The notes beneath the pieces were generated by a model. That model saw only the letters and a list, made by a program, of their open reading frames with translations. It did not search any database and had not been told where the DNA came from. From Streptomyces sp. SDr-06 (GTDB lineage: Bacteria > Actinomycetota > Actinomycetes > Streptomycetales > Streptomycetaceae), in assembly GCF_003324565.1 (NCBI RefSeq), contig NZ_QOLA01000003.1, positions 496,001 to 560,000 of the forward strand: a stretch of DNA of 64,000 bases, in the 5' to 3' direction. The translations under genes were made by a program, and so were the position numbers. Positions 9,037 through 17,234 of this stretch are shown one piece after another; positions within the stretch are counted from its first letter, which is position 1; the number at the start of each line of letters is the position of its first letter.

Positions 9037-9849
9037 ATGTCGACGACCCGTCACCTGGTGAACCGCAGGCGCCGACTGGCGCACGCGGGTGCCGCGCGCC
9101 CAGCCACCCAGGCGCCGCCGGAACGAGGCAGGCGAGCGGCCAACTCGCCCCAGCCGAAGTCCGGTTCGGAGGGCAGGCCGTCGAAGGGGAAAACCGGCTC
9201 CGAGGCCAGGCCGCTCAAGTTGAGAGCGGGTTCGGACGCCGTGGCGCCACCGGCGAGTCCGGCGCGCCCACGTCTCGGGGGCTCCGCGGGGTCGTCCGCC
9301 AGGGAAGCCTTCCGTGTCCTGCGCCGCTCGGTCCGGGCGCCCGTCGTCCTGTGCGTACTCATCGTCCTGCTGGGCGCCTTCGCCGCGCTCGCCGTCACCC
9401 GTGCCGATGCGCTCCGCTCCGATCCGGCCGCGCGGAACGCCGCCCTCACCGACCCGGCGCGTACCAGCGAGGTCAAGGGGCAGACCGCCAAGGCCGTCGC
9501 GGCGCTGTTCTCGTACAACTACGCGGACCCCGCCCCCGCCGACAAGGCGGCCTCAACCCTCCTGACCGGCACAGCGGTTCAGCAGCACCGCGACATGCTG
9601 GCGACGGTGCGGTCCCAGGCCAAGGACCAGAAGCTGGTCCTGACGACCACCGTGACCGACAGCGGGGTGGAGATGATCGACGGCTCGCGCGCCCGGGTCC
9701 TGGTCTACGCCGACCAGAGCAGCACGCGGACCTCCGGCAAGAAGCCCGAAACGTCGTACGCCGCCGCGATGTTCGCCGTCGACGTGGTGCGGGGGAGCGG
9801 TTCCACCTGGCGGATCTCCGGCATCGACACCTTCGGGCAGGGATCGTGA
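9037..9849 (+). CDS. Mce-associated membrane protein (4)
   Basis: 270 residues with a clear AGGAG site. A long basic, low-complexity cytoplasmic N-terminus (about 90 residues) precedes one membrane helix (about 105-125) and a Mce-associated periplasmic domain like the protein at 7784. A half-match to the palindrome (GAGAGCGGGTTC, 9222-9233) lies in the low-complexity part and again brings in an AGA codon. Its stop overlaps the next GTG. Confidence 0.72.
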   Translation: MSTTRHLVNRRRRLAHAGAARPATQAPPERGRRAANSPQPKSGSEGRPSKGKTGSEARPLKLRAGSDAVAPPASPARPRLGGSAGSSAREAFRVLRRSVRAPVVLCVLIVLLGAFAALAVTRADALRSDPAARNAALTDPARTSEVKGQTAKAVAALFSYNYADPAPADKAASTLLTGTAVQQHRDMLATVRSQAKDQKLVLTTTVTDSGVEMIDGSRARVLVYADQSSTRTSGKKPETSYAAAMFAVDVVRGSGSTWRISGIDTFGQGS

Positions 9850-11057
9850 GAGCGCTCCGGCGCCACCCGGGGACGCGGCTGATGCGGCCCTCGCTGCCGG
9901 GCTGGAAGCGGGTACGGCGCGGGCTCGCCGGTACGGCGGTCGCGGCCGTCGCGATGGCCGCGCTCTCCGCCTCACAGGCCCCCGGCCTTCTGCGCGCCGT
10001 GTCCCCGCACCGAGACGCGCCCGAGGCCGGGCCCTTGGCGGCCGTGCGCGACGAGCCCCCGGCGGACGGCTCGTACCATACCGAGCTTCCGCCGCTCGTC
10101 TCCCCGGCACCGCCGAACGCCCCGCCCGTCGTGGGGGCGATCGATCCGGTGTGGACGCAGGAGGGCATCCCGGCCACCGTGCTCGCCGCCTACCAGCGGG
10201 CCGAGGCGAAGCTGCGGCTCACCCGGCCCCGCTGCCATCTTCCCTGGCAGCTACTCGCCGCCCTGGGCAAGGTGGAGTCGGGTCACGCGGGCGGCGGCCG
10301 GGTCGACCGGCACGGCACGACCCTCACACCGATCCTCGGCCCGGTACTCAACGGAGCGGGGTACGCAGCCATCGCCGACACCGACCACGGCACGCTGGAC
10401 GGGGACACCCGCTACGACCGTGCGGTCGGGCCCCTGCAGTTCATTCCGTCCACCTGGGTGACGTGGGCCCAGGACGGCAACGGCGACGGGGTGAAGGACC
10501 CCGACAACGTCTTCGACGCGGCGCTCGCCGCCGGGATGTATCTGTGCGCGGACTACCGGGACCTGGCGGTTCCGGCCGACCTGGACCGCGCGGTGCTGAG
10601 CTACAACCACTCCGCCGACTATCTGCGGACGGTCCTGTCGTGGCTGGAGTTCTACCGGCGCGGCACCCACGCCGTACCCGACGGGAAGGGCGTCCTGCCC
10701 ACCACCCCCGGTGCGGGCAGCGCCCAGCAGATCGACGCCGACCAGGGGCGCAAGCGGGGCGGCGGCATCGTCATCGGCCCCCAGCCGGGCACGCGGCCCT
10801 CGGCCTCGGTGCCGGGGCTGCCCGGAGACAGCCCGTCGGCGCCGCCGCCGGGGTCCTCGCCCTCGCCGTCCTCGTCCGGCGGGCCGGGACCGTCCCCCTC
10901 GCCCTCGGGGAGCGCGAGCCCCGGACCCTCGCCGTCGGGCAGCCCGGGGGTGCCGGGCTGCCCCACCGGATCGCCGTCCGCGCCGGCCACCCCGGCGCCC
11001 ACCGGCACACCGCCCGCCCCCGGCTGCCCCTCGCCGTCGCCCTCAGCCACCTCCTGA
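9846..11057 (+). CDS. Secreted lytic transglycosylase with Pro/Ser-rich tail
   Basis: 403 residues from the GTG that overlaps the previous stop (GTGA); an ATG at 9882 is the alternative. A signal or anchor helix near residues 25-45 leads to a transglycosylase fold: LAALGKVESGHA with the expected catalytic Glu, then AVGPLQFIPSTW and a C-terminal YNHSADY. From about residue 300 the protein is repeats of Pro, Ser and Gly, suggesting a wall-spanning tail. It closes the mce operon, so it may open peptidoglycan for the Mce machine. A palindrome copy spans its second to fourth codons. Confidence 0.82.
   Translation: MRALRRHPGTRLMRPSLPGWKRVRRGLAGTAVAAVAMAALSASQAPGLLRAVSPHRDAPEAGPLAAVRDEPPADGSYHTELPPLVSPAPPNAPPVVGAIDPVWTQEGIPATVLAAYQRAEAKLRLTRPRCHLPWQLLAALGKVESGHAGGGRVDRHGTTLTPILGPVLNGAGYAAIADTDHGTLDGDTRYDRAVGPLQFIPSTWVTWAQDGNGDGVKDPDNVFDAALAAGMYLCADYRDLAVPADLDRAVLSYNHSADYLRTVLSWLEFYRRGTHAVPDGKGVLPTTPGAGSAQQIDADQGRKRGGGIVIGPQPGTRPSASVPGLPGDSPSAPPPGSSPSPSSSGGPGPSPSPSGSASPGPSPSGSPGVPGCPTGSPSAPATPAPTGTPPAPGCPSPSPSATS
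9848..9859. promoter_or_regulatory. GAGAGCGCTCCG palindrome at the transglycosylase start (2 mismatches)
   Basis: Two mismatches, both at the right end. It overlaps the start: GTG AGA GCG CTC CGG, again with AGA. If bound it could affect elongation or coupling here. Confidence 0.4.
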
Positions 11058-12119
11058 CGACAGCACCTCCGCCAGGTCGTAGCGGACCGGCTCCTCCAGC
11101 TGGGCGTAGGTGCAGCTGGAGGGGGCGCGGTCCGGGCGCCAGCGGCGGAACTGCGCGGTGTGCCGGAACCGGTCGCCCTCCATGTGGTCGTACGCCACCT
11201 CGACCACCCGCTCGGGGCGCACCGCAAGCCACGAGAGGTCCTTCTTGCCGGTCCAGCGACTGGTCGCGCCCGGCAGCCGGGCGCTCTCATGCGCGGCCTC
11301 CTCGGCCCAGGCGGCCCACGGATGGCCCTCGGCGACCGGGTCGCTCACCAGGAGCGGCGCGAGCTCGTCGATCAGCTGTGCCCGGCGCTTCATCGGGAAG
11401 GCCGCGCACACCCCGACGTGCTGGAGCGCTCCCTCGGCGTCGTACAGGCCGAGCAGGAGCGAGCCGACCACCGGGCCGCTCTTGTGGTGGCGGTATCCGG
11501 CCACCACCACGTCCGCCGTACGCTCGTGTTTGATCTTGTACATGAGGCGGGCGTCCGGCCGGTAGGGGAGGTCGAGGGGCTTGGCGACGACCCCGTCGAG
11601 CCCGGCTCCCTCGTACTGCTCGAACCATCGGCGGGCCACCTCGATGTCGGTGGTGGCGGGCGCGAGGTGCACGGGCGGTGAAACCGCTCTCAGGGCCTCG
11701 GCCAGGAGGGAGCGCCGTTCGGCCAGCGGGGTGTCAAGCAGGGAGGTGTCATCGAGGGCCAGCAGGTCGAAGGCGATGAAGCTCGCCGGGGTCTGTTCGG
11801 CGAGCAGCTTCACCCGGGACGCGGCCGGATGGATGCGTTCGCTGAGCCGGTCGAAGTCGAGGCGGCCCTCGTGCGCGATGACGATCTCGCCGTCCACGAC
11901 GCACCGCTCGGGCAGCCGGCCCGCGAGCGCCAGGGCCAGCTCGGGGAAGTAGCGGGTCAGGGGCTTGCCGTTGCGGCTGCCGATGACGATGTCGTCGCCG
12001 TCGCGGTGCACGATCGCCCGGAACCCGTCCCACTTCGCCTCGTACTGCATCCCGGGCGGAATGCTCGCCACGGACTTGGCGAGCATCGGCTTCACGGGAG
12101 GCATCACCGGGAGATCCAT
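11043..12119 (-). CDS. ATP-dependent DNA ligase (LigC-like)
   Basis: 358 residues. I chose the ATG giving MDLPVMPPVKPMLAKS, which places the adenylated lysine of KWDG at about residue 29, as in stand-alone bacterial ATP ligases. Further nucleotidyltransferase motifs are visible: DGEIV, FIAFDLL, GLDGVVAKP and MYKIKHERTADVVV; an OB-fold domain ends the protein. It is transcribed divergently from a primase-polymerase gene only 55 bp away, the arrangement of LigC / Prim-Pol repair modules. No Ku gene is in the window. Its 3' end overlaps the transglycosylase by 15 bp. Confidence 0.9.
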   Translation of the reverse strand: MDLPVMPPVKPMLAKSVASIPPGMQYEAKWDGFRAIVHRDGDDIVIGSRNGKPLTRYFPELALALAGRLPERCVVDGEIVIAHEGRLDFDRLSERIHPAASRVKLLAEQTPASFIAFDLLALDDTSLLDTPLAERRSLLAEALRAVSPPVHLAPATTDIEVARRWFEQYEGAGLDGVVAKPLDLPYRPDARLMYKIKHERTADVVVAGYRHHKSGPVVGSLLLGLYDAEGALQHVGVCAAFPMKRRAQLIDELAPLLVSDPVAEGHPWAAWAEEAAHESARLPGATSRWTGKKDLSWLAVRPERVVEVAYDHMEGDRFRHTAQFRRWRPDRAPSSCTYAQLEEPVRYDLAEVLSSGGG

Positions 12120-12174
12120 ACAACCGATTCTCACCGATATGCGGCATTGGTGCCCTCCGCCTACCGTGGCCTGC

Positions 12175-13191
12175 ATGGGCAAGGGCGAGGCGATCGAGCT
12201 GGAGGCCGGCGGACGGACCGTCCGGCTCTCCAATCCGGACAAGGTGTACTTTCCGGAGTCCGGCTACACCAAGCTGGACGTGGCCCGGTACTACCTCGCC
12301 GTCGCCGACGGCATCACCCGCGCCCTGCGCGACCGCCCCACCACCCTGGAGCGCTACCCCGACGGTGTGGACGGCGAGTCGTTCTTCCAGAAACGGGCCC
12401 CCAAGAACCTCCCCGACTGGATTCCGACCGCCCGCATCGCCTTCCCCAGCGGCCGCCACGCCGACGAGATCTGCCCCACCGAGCCCGCCGCCGTCCTGTG
12501 GGCCGCCCAGCTCGGCTGCCTCACCTTCCACCCCTGGCCGGTGCGGCGCGAGGCCACCGACCACCCCGACGAACTCCGCATCGACCTGGACCCCCAGCCC
12601 GGCACCGGCTTCGACGACGCGGTGCCGGTGGCCCATGAACTCCGGGCGCTGCTCGGCGAGTTGGGGATCACCGGCTGGCCCAAGACGTCGGGCGGCCGGG
12701 GCATCCACGTCTTCGTGCCCATCGAGCCCCGCTGGACCTTCACCGAGGTGCGCCGCTCGGCCATCGCGCTCGGCCGCGAGCTGGAGCGGCGCATGGCGGG
12801 GAGGGTGACCACCGCCTGGTGGAAGGAGGAGCGCGGCGAGCGTATCTTCGTGGACTACAACCAGACGGCCCGCGACCGCACCATCGCCTCCGCCTACTCG
12901 GTGCGCCCCAAGCCGCACGCTCCGGTCTCGGCGCCGCTGCGCTGGGGCGAGCTCGACGACGTACGCCCCGAGGACTTCGACCTCAAGACCATGCCCGCGC
13001 GCTACGCCGAACTCGGCGATCTGCACGCGGACATGGACGAGCACGCCTTCGGCCTCGAGCCGCTGCTCGAACTCGCCGAGCGCGACGAACACGACCACAG
13101 ACTGGGCGACATGCCGTACCCGCCGGACTACCCCAAGATGCCGGGGGAGCCCAAGCGGGTCCAGCCGAGCCGCGCCGCCAAGGAGAAGTAG
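12175..13191 (+). CDS. LigD-type primase-polymerase (PolDom) protein
   Basis: 338 residues, the polymerase domain found in LigD but here as a separate protein. Visible motifs: SNPDKVYFPESGYTK at the start, RIDLDPQPG with the metal-binding DxD, SGGRGIHVFVPI, and DYNQTARDRTIASAYSVRP. Family members add ribonucleotides or fill gaps during break or excision repair. Start ATG at 12175; I see no convincing ribosome site, so it may be leaderless. It pairs with the divergent ligase. Confidence 0.88.
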   Translation: MGKGEAIELEAGGRTVRLSNPDKVYFPESGYTKLDVARYYLAVADGITRALRDRPTTLERYPDGVDGESFFQKRAPKNLPDWIPTARIAFPSGRHADEICPTEPAAVLWAAQLGCLTFHPWPVRREATDHPDELRIDLDPQPGTGFDDAVPVAHELRALLGELGITGWPKTSGGRGIHVFVPIEPRWTFTEVRRSAIALGRELERRMAGRVTTAWWKEERGERIFVDYNQTARDRTIASAYSVRPKPHAPVSAPLRWGELDDVRPEDFDLKTMPARYAELGDLHADMDEHAFGLEPLLELAERDEHDHRLGDMPYPPDYPKMPGEPKRVQPSRAAKEK

Positions 13192-13203
13192 CCGCGCCCC
13201 CGC

Positions 13204-14256
13204 TCAGACGGCGCCGACCGGCGAGGCGAGCTCGAAGTCCGCGGCGTCGACGCCGCCCTCCTTGGTGTCGTCGTTGGCGAACACGAACGACTCGATGGGC
13301 ACGCCCCGTTCGTCGCTGAGCGCGGCCACCAGTTCCTGCACCACGACCGTCTCCAGGACGACCCGCGCGCTGGGAGCGCTCCCGGGAAGGCGTACGACCC
13401 CGAGGTTCTCGGCCGGGTCGACGTCCTGCGTGGTGATCAGCAGGGTCAGATGACCCGCCGAGGACAGCGACCGGGCCAGTTCGACCTCGCGGCCGTCGCC
13501 GAAGACGAGGTGCAGCGTGTTGCCCGCCGACTCCATCGCGCCGTGCAGATAGTTGCGGGTGACCGAGGCCGCGGCCGGCATGCGGGGCACCTCGCGCAGC
13601 AGCAGCGCCGCCTCCTCGGCACTCACCCGGGAGGCGCCGGAGGCCACGCAGTCGGCGGCCACACACCTCGCCGCGCGCAAGCGCAGCGCGGCGATCACGT
13701 CGGCCGCGCGGGCCCGCACGGCCTCCGTGTGCGCGGCGACCCCGTCCCACGGGTCCTCCGCGCGGCCCGCCACGGCCCCGGCGACCAGGTCCAGGGCCGC
13801 GACCGCGGCGGTGAAGCCGACGGTCGAGGCGTACGAGTCGGGCTCGTTGCCCAGGTCCACGGTCAGGTCGGCGAGGGCGCCCAACGGGGAGGCGGTGACA
13901 TTGAGGACGGCGAGGGTGGGCACGTCCCGCGCCGCCCTGAACGCCGCGATCGTCTCCGAACTGCGGCCGCCCTGCGACACCCCGATCAGCAGATCGGTGT
14001 CGAAGCCGCGCAGCCCGTCCTCGATCTCGCTGGCAAGCACCCGCTGGGCCGGTACGCCATGGCCGCGGAGCACCTCGACCGGTGCGGCGAGCGCCGCGTA
14101 GGACGCGCCGATCCCGGCCAGCAGCGGACGCCGGGCCGCGCGCAGCCGGTCGAGGGCCGGGCCCTCGAGCTGCTTCCGCACATGCTCGATCACGCGCTCC
14201 AGCGCCTGCGGCTGGCCACTTTGCCCGTCGAGGAAGGTGATACGCGATCCGGACAT
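13204..14256 (-). CDS. SIS-domain sugar-phosphate protein
   Basis: 350 residues with two SIS (sugar isomerase) halves, as in the isomerase part of GlmS and in AgaS/FrlB-type enzymes. Seen: GIGASYAALAAPVEVLRG, then GVSQGGRSSETIAA with the phosphate-binding Ser/Thr, and a C-terminal VVQELVAALSDERGVPIESF. It lacks the glutaminase domain. Likely acts on an amino-sugar phosphate; the substrate cannot be told. An AAGGATCC box precedes the ATG. A CebR-type palindrome (13372-13383) lies near its 3' end. Confidence 0.78.
   Translation of the reverse strand: MSGSRITFLDGQSGQPQALERVIEHVRKQLEGPALDRLRAARRPLLAGIGASYAALAAPVEVLRGHGVPAQRVLASEIEDGLRGFDTDLLIGVSQGGRSSETIAAFRAARDVPTLAVLNVTASPLGALADLTVDLGNEPDSYASTVGFTAAVAALDLVAGAVAGRAEDPWDGVAAHTEAVRARAADVIAALRLRAARCVAADCVASGASRVSAEEAALLLREVPRMPAAASVTRNYLHGAMESAGNTLHLVFGDGREVELARSLSSAGHLTLLITTQDVDPAENLGVVRLPGSAPSARVVLETVVVQELVAALSDERGVPIESFVFANDDTKEGGVDAADFELASPVGAV
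13372..13383. promoter_or_regulatory. GGGAGCGCTCCC palindrome (CebR-type) inside the SIS gene
   Basis: With its flanks this reads TGGGAGCGCTCCCG, one base from the published CebR operator TGGGAGCGCTCCCA. It has two mismatches to the GAGAGCGCTCTC family. It lies within a coding region, so a role is uncertain. Confidence 0.4.
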
Positions 14257-14751
14257 GAAGGGATCCTTTCGTCAGCCCCGCCGGATGCGGACGGCGGGAG
14301 CGCCAAATGAGGCGGTACGGGCGGAGCGTGTCTTGGAGGCCGGATCGTCCCCCAGGGCGGCGCCCGTGGGAATGGCGTCAGGGGAGCGCACGGAAGTGTC
14401 CGCCGGTGCGTCGATGGATATGCCGGTGGCCTCGGCGCCCTCGTCCTCGACGCGTCCGCCGCCGGGTGCCCGAGGGCGGATCCGCGGTCGCGAAGGGCGG
14501 AGGACCACGCGGTGGAGTGCGCGAACGCCGAAGGTTTGAGGGTGAGTGCCGACGCGGCCCCCGCCCGCCGCGGGCGGCGACGCCAAGCTCATCCAGACCG
14601 GACTGCCCGACCCGAAGGTCCCGCCGGCCGGGCCCGCGCCCGCGCACACCGGAGCCCGCCCGGTGCGCCCGGCATCGGCGCGTCCCGAATTGTCAGTGGC
14701 CGGTGCGAGACTCAAGATGGCAGGACAACGGGACCCACGAAGGAGCTCACC
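14257..14751. other. 495-bp gap without a confident gene
   Basis: A - strand frame (14272-14592) stops 15 bp before the SIS gene and could encode about 106 residues, but it has no recognisable domain and its third-position G+C looks lower than in its neighbours. I treat it as unproven. The last 60 bp should hold the promoter of the VOC gene at 14752. Confidence 0.4.
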
Positions 14752-15543
14752 ATGCTCACCACCCGTTACGTCACCGGCTCTCCCAGCTGGTTCGACCTCG
14801 GTACACCGGATCTCGACGCCGCGGCGGCCTTCTACGCGGGAGTCTTCGGCTGGACCTTCCAGCCGGGCGGCCCGGAGGTCGGCGGGTACGGCACGTTCCA
14901 GGCAGCCGGAAAGACCATCGCGGGCGGCATGACCGTCACGGCCGAGCAGGGCGACCCCGCCTGGAACGTCTACTTCCAGACGCCGGACGCCGACGAGACG
15001 GCCAAGGCCGTCGAGCGGGACGGCGGCACCGTCGTCTCCCAGCCGATGGACGTGATGGAGCTGGGCCGCAGCGCCTACTTCCGGGACCCGGCGGGCGTCG
15101 GCTTCGCCGCCTGGCAGCCGCACCGGATGGGCGGCATGGAAGCCGCCAACGAGCCGTACACGCTGGCCTGGGTCGAGCTGTCCACCCCGGACGTCGGGGC
15201 GGCCACCGCGTTCTACCACGCGGTGTTCGGCTGGGAGACCTCCGAGGTGGCCTTCCCCGGCGGCACGTACACGACGGTCAACCCCGCGACCGCGGGCCCG
15301 GACGCGATGTTCGGCGGCGTCGTGCCGCTGGACATGGACCCGCTGGAGGCCGAGGCGGGCGCGTACTGGATGCCGTACATCGAGGTTCCCGACGCCGACG
15401 CGACCGCCGCGAAGACCCAGGCGCTGGGCGGTACGGTCCGGATGGCCCCCATGGACGTCGAGGGTGTGGGCCGCCTGGCCAAGATCGCCGACCCGCACGG
15501 CGCGCGGATCGCCGTCATCACGAGCGCGGCGCCGACGTCCTAG
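14752..15543 (+). CDS. VOC-family (glyoxalase/dioxygenase-fold) protein, two domains
   Basis: 263 residues with an AAGGAG site seven bases before the ATG. Two repeated VOC halves are visible: SPSWFDLGTPDLDAAAAFY near residue 10 and WVELSTPDVGAATAFYHAVFGWE near residue 140. Each half ends in a DPxGxxFAxWQ-like strand (DPAGVGFAAWQP; DPHGARIAVI). It resembles the actinobacterial 27-kDa antigen / CFP30B group; the substrate is unknown. It appears to be a single-gene unit. Confidence 0.85.
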   Translation: MLTTRYVTGSPSWFDLGTPDLDAAAAFYAGVFGWTFQPGGPEVGGYGTFQAAGKTIAGGMTVTAEQGDPAWNVYFQTPDADETAKAVERDGGTVVSQPMDVMELGRSAYFRDPAGVGFAAWQPHRMGGMEAANEPYTLAWVELSTPDVGAATAFYHAVFGWETSEVAFPGGTYTTVNPATAGPDAMFGGVVPLDMDPLEAEAGAYWMPYIEVPDADATAAKTQALGGTVRMAPMDVEGVGRLAKIADPHGARIAVITSAAPTS

Positions 15544-15597
15544 ACAGGCCCCGGCCCGCTGGAACGCGCGGCCGCGGGCGGCGATCAATGGCGGCGT

Positions 15598-15622
15598 TCA
15601 ACATTCGTTGACCGGACGTTGA
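15598..15622. promoter_or_regulatory. TCAAC/GTTGA repeats upstream of the WhiB-like gene
   Basis: TCAAC-ATTC-GTTGA is an inverted repeat, and CGTTGA recurs ten bases further on (15617-15622). The elements sit 25-50 bp before the start codon and could be an operator or part of the promoter. No known consensus is matched. Confidence 0.25.
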
Positions 15623-15646
15623 TCAGCGCCCGGCAGCGTGGGAACC

Positions 15647-15898
15647 ATGCTGAACGACACCATCACCATCGGCCCGGAACTCGCGTGGCAGGAGACCGCG
15701 TTGTGCGCCCAGGCGGGGCCCGAGTTCTTCTTCCCCGCACCGGGCAGCTCGACGCGTGAGGCCAAGCAGCTCTGCGGAGCCTGCGAACAGCGCACGGCCT
15801 GCCTCGAGTACGCCCTGGCCAACGACGAGCGCTTCGGTGTGTGGGGCGGGCTCTCCGAGAAGGAGCGGCTGACCCTGCAGCGCACCCGGCAGCACTGA
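15647..15898 (+). CDS. wblH: WhiB-family [4Fe-4S] regulator, probably WblH
   Basis: 83 residues. The four cluster-binding cysteines are at about 20, 43, 46 and 52 (Cys ... CxxC ... Cys), followed by GVWGG at 64-68 and a short basic C-terminus. These proteins bind an iron-sulphur cluster and usually contact sigma-HrdB. I chose the ATG; a GTG nine bases earlier is possible. The wblH name rests on remembered S. coelicolor gene order (next to a desaturase and ssgD), not on an alignment. A long hairpin overlaps its stop codon. Confidence 0.85.
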   Translation: MLNDTITIGPELAWQETALCAQAGPEFFFPAPGSSTREAKQLCGACEQRTACLEYALANDERFGVWGGLSEKERLTLQRTRQH

Positions 15899-15938
15899 CC
15901 GCGCGCGGGCCGACCTGGGCCCCGCGCGGTCAGTGCTG
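15890..15938 (+). terminator. 16-bp stem hairpin overlapping the stop of the WhiB-like gene
   Basis: Left arm 15890-15905 (CAGCACTGACCGCGCG) and right arm 15923-15938 are perfect reverse complements, with a 17-base loop. The arm includes the last codons and the TGA. There is no T-run, as is common in Streptomyces. Confidence 0.75.
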
Positions 15939-15973
15939 CCCGAGGTCCCCTGGCGCCCGTCGGCCGCGCGGTC

Positions 15974-15999
15974 CATGCCCGCCGGGAAGGGCGGGCATG
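15974..15999. terminator. Hairpin between the convergent wblH and desaturase genes
   Basis: Ten-base arms CATGCCCGCC and GGCGGGCATG with a six-base loop, located 23 bp past the desaturase stop. It probably terminates transcription from the - strand, perhaps from both. Confidence 0.65.
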
Positions 16000-16021
16000 A
16001 CGTGCGGCGGCGGGGGCGCGC

Positions 16022-16990
16022 TCAGGCGCGGGCGGCCATCCGCGCCTTGCGCGCGGCGAGCTTCTCGTCGAACTTGGCGGCCTCGCTGTCGAGGCCGCCC
16101 ATGTACAGGCCGAGCTCCTCCTGCGCCTTGAGGCCCTCGGGGCCGAGCCCGTCGATCTCCAGGACCTTGAGGTAGCGCAGCACCGGCTGGAGCACGTCGT
16201 CGTGGTGGATCCGCATGTTGTAGATCTCGCCGATCGCCATCTGGGCGGCCGCCCGCTCGAAGCCCGGCATGCCGTGACCGGGCATCCGGAAGTTCACGAC
16301 CACGTCGCGCACCGACTGCATCGTGAGGTCGGGGGCGACCTCGAAGGCCGCGCCCAGGAGGTTGCGGTAGAAGACCATGTGGAGGTTCTCGTCGGTCGCG
16401 ATCCGTGCCAGCATCCGGTCGCAGACCGGGTCGCCCGACTGGTGGCCCGTGTTGCGGTGCGAGACGCGCGTCGCCAGTTCCTGGAAGGCGACGTAGGCGA
16501 CCGAGTGCAGCATCGAGTGCCGGTTGTCCGACTCGAAGCCCTCGCTCATGTGCGCCATCCGGAACTGCTCCAGCTTGTCCGGGTCCACCGCGCGGGACGC
16601 GAGCAGGTAGTCGCGCATCACGATGCCGTGCCGGCCCTCCTCGGCGGTCCAGCGGTGCACCCAGGTGCCCCAGGCGCCGTCACGGCCGAACAGCGAGGCG
16701 ATCTCGTGGTGGTAGCTGGGCAGGTTGTCCTCGGTGAGCAGATTGACCACCAGGGCGATCTTCCCGAGGTCGGTGACCTTGGACTGCTGCGGGTCCCAGG
16801 CCTCGCCGTCCTCGAAGAAGCCGGGGAAGTTGCGCGCGTCCGACCACGGCACGTAGTCGTGCGGCATCCAGTCCTTGGCGACCTTGAGGTGCCGGTTGAG
16901 CTCCTTTTCGACTACCTCTTCCAGCGCGAACAGCAGCCGGGCGTCGGTCCACGCGTCCGTGCTGCCGAGGTGGGGAGAAGTGATCGTCAC
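16022..16990 (-). CDS. Ferritin-like acyl-ACP desaturase
   Basis: 322 residues. The diiron ligands of the soluble acyl-ACP desaturase family are visible: ALEEVVEKELNRH near the start, TEDNLPSYHHE, WTAEEGRHG and TDENLHMVFY. The enzyme inserts a cis double bond into acyl chains on ACP or CoA and needs ferredoxin-type electrons. The length fits DesA-type actinobacterial members. It is a single gene on the - strand with a repeat-rich promoter (17031-17068). Confidence 0.92.
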   Translation of the reverse strand: MTITSPHLGSTDAWTDARLLFALEEVVEKELNRHLKVAKDWMPHDYVPWSDARNFPGFFEDGEAWDPQQSKVTDLGKIALVVNLLTEDNLPSYHHEIASLFGRDGAWGTWVHRWTAEEGRHGIVMRDYLLASRAVDPDKLEQFRMAHMSEGFESDNRHSMLHSVAYVAFQELATRVSHRNTGHQSGDPVCDRMLARIATDENLHMVFYRNLLGAAFEVAPDLTMQSVRDVVVNFRMPGHGMPGFERAAAQMAIGEIYNMRIHHDDVLQPVLRYLKVLEIDGLGPEGLKAQEELGLYMGGLDSEAAKFDEKLAARKARMAARA

Positions 16991-17030
16991 GGGGGTGCTC
17001 CAGGGGGACGGGAACGGGGGGACGGCAGGC

Positions 17031-17068
17031 TTACCTACGCAAACGTAGGTTACGAGACCGTAGGTTAA
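17031..17068 (-). promoter_or_regulatory. Repeated ACGTAGGTTA-type operator upstream of the desaturase
   Basis: TTACCTACG-CAAA-CGTAGGTTA forms a near-perfect inverted repeat (17031-17052), and a third half-site CGTAGGTTAAG follows directly (17058-17068). The block lies 40-80 bp upstream of the desaturase start and is far more AT-rich than its surroundings. A TetR-type lipid regulator is likely, but none is encoded nearby. Confidence 0.5.
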
Positions 17069-17234
17069 GGCGGCCGTAAGTCCAAGCCAAGTCCTGCTTC
17101 CCCTTCGTCCGGTTACGTTCTGCTATATGTGCAGGTCCCAGAGGTCCGACGAGAGGCGAGTCACCTCGCGCGGGCCCGCACGGCACGGGGCCCGGCCCGG
17201 TCGGATCCGACCGGGCCGGGCCCCTGGGCGAGGG

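Noticed and set aside
11422..11433. TGGAGCGCTCCC inside the ligase gene
   Set aside because: Three mismatches to GAGAGCGCTCTC and only partial match to the CebR site; kept out of the site list.
14272..14592. Possible small - strand gene before the SIS gene
   Set aside because: No domain, no clear ribosome site, weaker codon bias; reported only as an uncertain gap.
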